64,000 bases of DNA from an uncultured Fretibacterium sp. GTDB taxonomy: Bacteria > Synergistota > Synergistia > Synergistales > Aminobacteriaceae. The notes beneath the pieces were generated by a model, which saw only the letters and a list, made by a program, of their open reading frames with translations, had not been told where the DNA came from and did not search any database. Numbering within the stretch: position 1 is the first letter of the stretch; every line of letters begins with the position of its first letter. The stretch covers positions 1 to 64,000 of the forward strand of contig CAMVMK010000007.1 of assembly GCA_947168585.1 (NCBI GenBank). The letters are read 5' to 3'. A program made the position numbers and the translations under genes. Positions 60,199 to 64,000 of this stretch are shown one piece after another.

Positions 60199-61260
60199 CT
60201 AATCCTTTTCAAAAATTTTTTTCAAGCTGCTCGAATACGGCGGCCTGGCTATTCCATGTTCTGTTATAATGCCCGTTATTAATTCATTTTCAGCGACATC
60301 AAAGGCGGGATTATAAACTTTTACATTTTCAGGAGCCGTACGCTGCTTGTAAAAAAGTTCAGTAATTTCATTTTCGTTGCGTTGTTCGATTACGATTTCA
60401 GCACCGTTTTTAATGTTCATATCTATAGAAGAAGTCGGAGCGAAAACATAAAACGGAATTTTGTAAAATTTAGCTAAAACAGCAAGCCCTGAAGTTCCGA
60501 TTTTGTTGCATGAATCTCCGTTGGCGGCTATTCTGTCAGCCCCGACAAAAACTGCATTAACCCAGCCGTTTTTCATGATCTGCGAAGCCATATTATCACA
60601 AATTAAAGTTGTATCTACACCGTCAGCAAGAAGTTCAAAAGTTGTGAGCCTCGCGCCTTGTAATAACGGCCTTGTCTCATCGCAATAAACATGAAAATTC
60701 ATACCGCGCTCGCGTCCTAAATGAATAGGAGCTAAGGCCGTGCCGTACTTAGCAGTCGCAAGCTGTCCGGCGTTGCAATGAGTTAAAATCCCGTCGCCGT
60801 TTTTTATCAAAGTCAAGCCGTACTCGCCTATTTTGCGGCACATTTCTGAGTCTTCGGCTTTAATTTTTACAGCTTCATCGCGCAGTAAAATTTTAATTTC
60901 GCTGATTTTTTTATCGCGGTTTAATTCTGCTGTTTTTTCCATTCGGTTTAATGCCCAAGATAAATTTACGGCAGTCGGCCTCGATGAGTTTAGATATTCT
61001 TTTGCTTCATGAAGACGGGCGAAAAAAGTTTCAAAATCGTCAACGTCAAAATTTTTCACAGCAAGATACAAAGCGAAAGCCGCCGCAATACCAATAGCAG
61101 GAGCTCCGCGAACTTGTAATTTATAAATAGCCTGCCAAATTTCTTTAATGTCTTTCAAATGTAAAAAATTAATTTCGCAAGGCAGTTTTGTTTGATCGAG
61201 AATAATCAACGCTCCGTTATCATCGTCAAGAGCAACTGATTCATAATTTAGTACGTTCAT
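60199..61260 (-). CDS. mtnA: S-methyl-5-thioribose-1-phosphate isomerase
   Basis: A 353-aa enzyme of the methionine salvage pathway that isomerises MTR-1-P to methylthioribulose-1-P. Motifs: YKLQVRGAPAIGIAAAFALY, AVNLSWALNRME, catalytic Cys in ILTHCNAGQLATAKYGTALA, catalytic Asp in LICDNMASQIMKNG, and VGADRIAANGDSCNKIGTSG. It resembles eIF2B-alpha as the family does. No other salvage genes are adjacent; some relatives act on 5-deoxyribose phosphates instead. Confidence 0.96.
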   Translation of the reverse strand: MNVLNYESVALDDDNGALIILDQTKLPCEINFLHLKDIKEIWQAIYKLQVRGAPAIGIAAAFALYLAVKNFDVDDFETFFARLHEAKEYLNSSRPTAVNLSWALNRMEKTAELNRDKKISEIKILLRDEAVKIKAEDSEMCRKIGEYGLTLIKNGDGILTHCNAGQLATAKYGTALAPIHLGRERGMNFHVYCDETRPLLQGARLTTFELLADGVDTTLICDNMASQIMKNGWVNAVFVGADRIAANGDSCNKIGTSGLAVLAKFYKIPFYVFAPTSSIDMNIKNGAEIVIEQRNENEITELFYKQRTAPENVKVYNPAFDVAENELITGIITEHGIARPPYSSSLKKIFEKD

Positions 61261-61392
61261 TTTTATGTTCCTGAATTAAATTTTGTTTCATTATAAACGA
61301 GAAATTGAGAATCTGAAAGTAAAAAATTAAAATTCTAATTCTAAAATTAAAGCTGTGAGTTTTGATGAGCGCGAAAAAATTTTGAGATTTTT

Positions 61393-61416
61393 GTAGTTGA
61401 AAAAGTAGTTGAAAAA
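61393..61416 (+). repeat. Paired 12-bp repeat (GTAGTTGAAAAA twice)
   Basis: Two perfect, directly abutting copies of GTAGTTGAAAAA, beside the terminator of the garR-like gene. The period is the same as at 2779, 29588 and 44349 but the unit sequence differs. Confidence 0.65.
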
Positions 61417-61419
61417 TAA

Positions 61420-61447
61420 AAGTCCCCGAAAAATTTTTCGAGGACTT
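61420..61447 (-). terminator. Terminator after the garR-like gene
   Basis: AAGTCC...GGACTT with an inner CGAAAAATTTTTCG. On the minus strand it is followed by TTTATTTTTC. It lies 30 bp beyond the garR-like stop. Confidence 0.8.
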
Positions 61448-61476
61448 AATTTACAAAATTATTTTATCATAAAAAA

Positions 61477-62340
61477 TTATTTTTCGTAGTATTTAATCAA
61501 TGCTTGGATACCGTTTTCACTCAATCCGTGCTCATCAAGTTTTCGATAAAGCCCCATAACAGTAGCAAGGACATCGAGGTCTAAAGATTCTTTCTGAGCC
61601 TCGTCAAGAGCTAATAGCATATCTTTTATAAAATGACGGACTGAAAAACCGGGCTCAAAATCTCTGTCAAGAATTTTCGGCGCGGCTGTGTCAAGCTGTT
61701 TGCTCGCTGCTCCTCCTGTCGATGCTGCACGGAGAAATTTCGACATATTTAAGCCTTTTGCTTTTGCATAGGCCATTCCCTCGCATACTCCGGCGATAGT
61801 TCCCGCGATCATAATTTGATTAGCTAATTTTGCCTGCTGGCCCATTCCGGCCTCGCCCATGTAATTAATATTTGTGCCCATAGCCCTGAATAACGGAAGA
61901 CAAGCCTTGAAATCTTTTTCGCTGCCTCCGACCATTATTGAAAGCCGCGCATTTTTTGCCGCAGCAACTCCGCCGCTGACAGGAGCGTCAAGGAAATGGA
62001 GAGCGCGCCGCTTGCATTCTTCGCTGATCATCCGCGTTAAATTCGGGCTTGTTGTGGTCATGTCGATAATCTGCGCCCCGGGTGTTGCGCTGTCCAAAAG
62101 TCCGCCCGTTGCAAAATAAATTTCTTCAATGTCTTTAGGAAGTCCGAGCATTGTAATAATTATGCTGCATTCTTTGAGACAATCGCTGATAGAATTAAAA
62201 AATTTCGCGCCGTTGCTGATAACGTCGTAAACTTTCATAACGGAGCGTGCGTAAATATGAACTTCAAAGCCGAGTTTAACCAAATTTTTAACCATAGGCT
62301 TGCCCATTCTTCCTACGCCGATAAAAGCAATTTTTTTCAT
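61477..62340 (-). CDS. garR: 2-hydroxy-3-oxopropionate (tartronate semialdehyde) reductase-like dehydrogenase
   Basis: A 287-aa beta-hydroxyacid dehydrogenase. NAD(P) site IAFIGVGRMGKPMVKNLVK, substrate motif LHFLDAPVSGGVAAAKNARL, catalytic Lys in GQQAKLANQIMIAGTIAGVC, and FEPGFSVRHFIKDMLLALDE near the end. Members reduce tartronate semialdehyde to glycerate or oxidise 3-hydroxyisobutyrate; these cannot be fully separated by eye. The glucarate dehydratase elsewhere in the window favours the tartronate semialdehyde role, since that pathway yields this aldehyde. GGAGG lies 8-10 nt before the ATG. Confidence 0.88.
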   Translation of the reverse strand: MKKIAFIGVGRMGKPMVKNLVKLGFEVHIYARSVMKVYDVISNGAKFFNSISDCLKECSIIITMLGLPKDIEEIYFATGGLLDSATPGAQIIDMTTTSPNLTRMISEECKRRALHFLDAPVSGGVAAAKNARLSIMVGGSEKDFKACLPLFRAMGTNINYMGEAGMGQQAKLANQIMIAGTIAGVCEGMAYAKAKGLNMSKFLRAASTGGAASKQLDTAAPKILDRDFEPGFSVRHFIKDMLLALDEAQKESLDLDVLATVMGLYRKLDEHGLSENGIQALIKYYEK

Positions 62341-62451
62341 TTTTAATTTTCCTCCGTTCAGTGAATTGTAAAATTATATCAGAGCGTGAAAAATTTTGGC
62401 TTTATGATAAAATTTTGAGAAAAAATTTTTATTAACGGGGAGTGAAAATAA

Positions 62452-63474
62452 ACGAGTAATTTTTTTCTTTCAATTTGTGTTCCGTCTTATAACCGCGATA
62501 CTGAATTAACTAGGCTGCTTAATTCGATTGATGCTTCCGGCGGTAACGTCAAAGATATTGAGATAGTTATCCGCGAAGATTTTTCGCCGCGCCGTACTGA
62601 AGTTGCTAAGGCAGTTGCTGATTTCAAAGCTCGTTCACCGTACTGCGTGAATTATATCGAAAACGAAAAAAATTTCGGCTATGATAAAAATTTGCGTTCT
62701 GTTGCGAAAAGTGCTTCAGGCGAGTGGGTTATCTTCATGGGAGACGATGATATTTTTATTCCGGGTGCATTAGATAAATTCATAGAATTTTTGCGTAAAA
62801 ATGAAGATGTCGGCTACGTTATGCGCCGTTATAGACGGCAATACAGCGATGGACGAATTGAAGAATATAGATACTCTCAAGGCGATGTATTTTTCAATCC
62901 CGGCACGGCGGCTATAGTTGAATTATTCCGGCGGAGTCTTTTTATATCGGGATTTACGTTCAGAAAAAAATTTTTTGATGATTATGACTGCGCAGATTAT
63001 GACGGGACTTTAATGTTTCAGTTGTATATTCTTGCGGCTGTTTGCAACGTTCATAAATCATGCTACTGCGACATAGCAATAACTCAGGCATTCGATAATG
63101 CAACGCCTTTTTTCGGCAAATCTGAATCTGAAAAAGATTTATATGACTCCGGCATGAACAGTGTCCGCAACAGTTTGAATTTTATGAAACAGGTTAAAAT
63201 CTTATCTGAAAGCATTGAAAAAAAATTAAATATAAAAATAACAGACGAAATTATTACAACTTATTCTAAATACTCATATGGATTTTTGTATGAACACCGC
63301 GATGACGGAATAAAAATCTTTCGTAATTATGCTCGGGAATTAAAAAAATTAGGTTTTGCAAAGACGTATCATTTTTATATTTATTATTTTGCGCTGCTGA
63401 TTTTGGGGAAAAAGAATTGCCAAAATTTAATAATGATGATTAAGAAACTTCGCGGCAGCACGCCGAAATTATAA
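62452..63474 (+). CDS. Family 2 glycosyltransferase with apparent ACG start
   Basis: A 340-aa GT-A glycosyltransferase. The track begins at GTG 62647, but the frame is open back to 62452 and that stretch encodes the family N-terminus (NFFLSICVPSYNRDTELTRL, then IEIVIREDFSPRRT), followed by NFGYDKNLRSVAKSASGEWV and the DxD-type metal motif MGDDDIF. The upstream stop (TAA 62449-62451) leaves no ATG, GTG or TTG; ACG 62452 lies 9 nt after GGGGAG and would read as MSNFFLSICVPSYN. So either ACG is the start codon or the ATG has been lost. It probably transfers a sugar in surface-glycan or flagellin-glycan synthesis. Confidence 0.82.
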   Translation, partial: TSNFFLSICVPSYNRDTELTRLLNSIDASGGNVKDIEIVIREDFSPRRTEVAKAVADFKARSPYCVNYIENEKNFGYDKNLRSVAKSASGEWVIFMGDDDIFIPGALDKFIEFLRKNEDVGYVMRRYRRQYSDGRIEEYRYSQGDVFFNPGTAAIVELFRRSLFISGFTFRKKFFDDYDCADYDGTLMFQLYILAAVCNVHKSCYCDIAITQAFDNATPFFGKSESEKDLYDSGMNSVRNSLNFMKQVKILSESIEKKLNIKITDEIITTYSKYSYGFLYEHRDDGIKIFRNYARELKKLGFAKTYHFYIYYFALLILGKKNCQNLIMMIKKLRGSTPKL

Positions 63475-63493
63475 AAATTGGAGGCTGTGAAAT

Positions 63494-64000
63494 TTGAAAA
63501 TTCTTGTCGTTGGAGAGTTTATAACAGAAATTTACGAAGCTGCTTTTTTGGAAAGTTTCAAAGAAATGGGGCATGATGTCTACAAATTCAGCTTTAGTGA
63601 TTATTTTAATTTCAAATCGAGTTTTTCATTTAATTGGAAAAATTTTCTTTCATATCCCGCAAAATTTTTGGAAGCACTTAAGCGCGCTCAAAATAAATAT
63701 CATGTCGGACCTTTAGTAAATAAAATTAACCGCGATTTTATTGCGTATGTAAAAAAAATTAAACCTGATTTTGTATTTATCGAGCAGGGAATGTTTTTCT
63801 CAAGCAAAACTATTAGAACAGCAAAATCTAAATCGCCTGATACAAAAATTTTCGGCTATTGCCAAGATAATCCGTTTACAAAAACTGCACCTAAATATCT
63901 TTGGGGGAAATATCTTGAATCATGTCCGGCTTATGATCATATTTTTTCGTTTCATGTTTTCAATTTAGCTGATTATAAAAGGGCTTACGGTATTAATTCA
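63494..64000 (+). CDS. CgeB-like glycosyltransferase (partial, runs off the window)
   Basis: 169 codons are open to the window end; the ORF track lists only a shadow here. The start is TTG with GGAGG 9 nt upstream. The N-terminus MKILVVGEFITEIYEAAFLE is a typical Rossmann strand-helix start of GT-B enzymes, followed by VKKIKPDFVFIEQGMFFSSK and IFGYCQDNPFTKTAPKYLWG, with a YDHIFSFHVFNLADYK segment like the CgeB/DUF3880 group. It follows the GT2 gene by 19 nt and would form a glycan operon with it. The function is inferred from this weak resemblance and the context. Confidence 0.7.
   Translation, partial: MKILVVGEFITEIYEAAFLESFKEMGHDVYKFSFSDYFNFKSSFSFNWKNFLSYPAKFLEALKRAQNKYHVGPLVNKINRDFIAYVKKIKPDFVFIEQGMFFSSKTIRTAKSKSPDTKIFGYCQDNPFTKTAPKYLWGKYLESCPAYDHIFSFHVFNLADYKRAYGINS

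Noticed and set aside
63771-63968. 65-aa plus-strand ORF near the window end
   Set aside because: It is in another frame of the partial GT-B gene, which is open from TTG 63494 to the end.
1-64000. CRISPR array, tRNA or rRNA genes, insertion sequences
   Set aside because: No regularly spaced 25-40-bp repeats with unique spacers, no tRNA-like T-loop with paired arms, no transposase motifs. The heptad and 12-bp repeats do not have CRISPR spacing.

Overview
This 64 kb window is bacterial chromosome, AT-rich and gene-dense, and most likely from a low-GC member of the Synergistota. Two exported proteins end in a Cys-containing, glycine-rich tail, a short hydrophobic stretch and a basic cluster, which resembles the Synergist-CTERM sorting signal. 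The gene set also fits an anaerobic, motile, diderm, amino-acid- and sugar-acid-using organism: periplasmic flagellar rings (flgH, flgI), rubredoxin, sodium symporters, and glucarate and hexuronate enzymes. The lineage call is inference from motifs, not from a marker gene tree. I saw no tRNA, rRNA, CRISPR array, transposase or prophage.

Layout. 0-6 kb: an amino-acid ABC ATPase, glucarate dehydratase, a Synergist-CTERM surface protein and an AlaX-type editing protein. 6-11.7 kb: a very large acidic tail-anchored protein, a small paralogue of its tail, ftsY and an unknown gene. 11.7-18 kb: a sigma-28-type promoter, a long and probably structured leader, a giant flagellin, a FlaG-like gene and a second, degenerate giant flagellin. 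18-20.4 kb: a RelB-like/YoeB toxin-antitoxin pair and an RqcH-type gene. 20.4-29.5 kb (minus strand): larB, a CTERM protein, mreB, flgF, flgG, flgA, a YefM/YoeB pair, flgH, flgI, flgJ and a phosphoesterase. 29.7-37.5 kb (plus): dnaB, guaB, metN, metI, a DUF1902-like gene, rarA and a short uvrC. 37.5-49.5 kb: mixed metabolic and envelope genes (DUF533, 5-formyl-THF cyclo-ligase, SH3 protein, tagaturonate reductase, aldo/keto reductase, CstA, AIM24, a triple LamG-like protein, ispG, rseP). 49.7-57.9 kb: mgtE, a three-gene iron-type ABC importer, two tandem NSS symporters and a rubredoxin missing from the ORF track. 58-62.3 kb (minus): recD2, mtnA and a garR-like reductase. 62.4-64 kb: two glycosyltransferase-type genes, the second running off the window.

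How the genes work together. The flagellar genes supply filament (two flagellins plus FlaG), rod (flgF, flgG, flgJ) and P/L rings (flgA, flgI, flgH). Glucarate dehydratase, tartronate-semialdehyde reductase and tagaturonate reductase point to growth on oxidised sugars. The terminal glycosyltransferases may open a surface-glycan locus.

Most unusual structure. A dispersed family of degenerate 7-bp repeats (TTAGGAG / TGAGGGG and the complementary CTTCCTA arms) occurs about 15 times. It forms terminator-like hairpins, appears to supply Shine-Dalgarno sequences to at least three genes, and has entered coding sequence in rqcH, the end of uvrC and the 5' end of a permease. A second family consists of paired 12-bp-period repeats in four intergenic spots. 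Other points of note are a perfect 300-bp in-frame tandem duplication, toxin-antitoxin genes inside the flagellar ring operon, a toxin lacking its usual C-terminal histidine, a probable ACG start codon, and an inverted repeat that could hide a Shine-Dalgarno sequence only in read-through mRNA.
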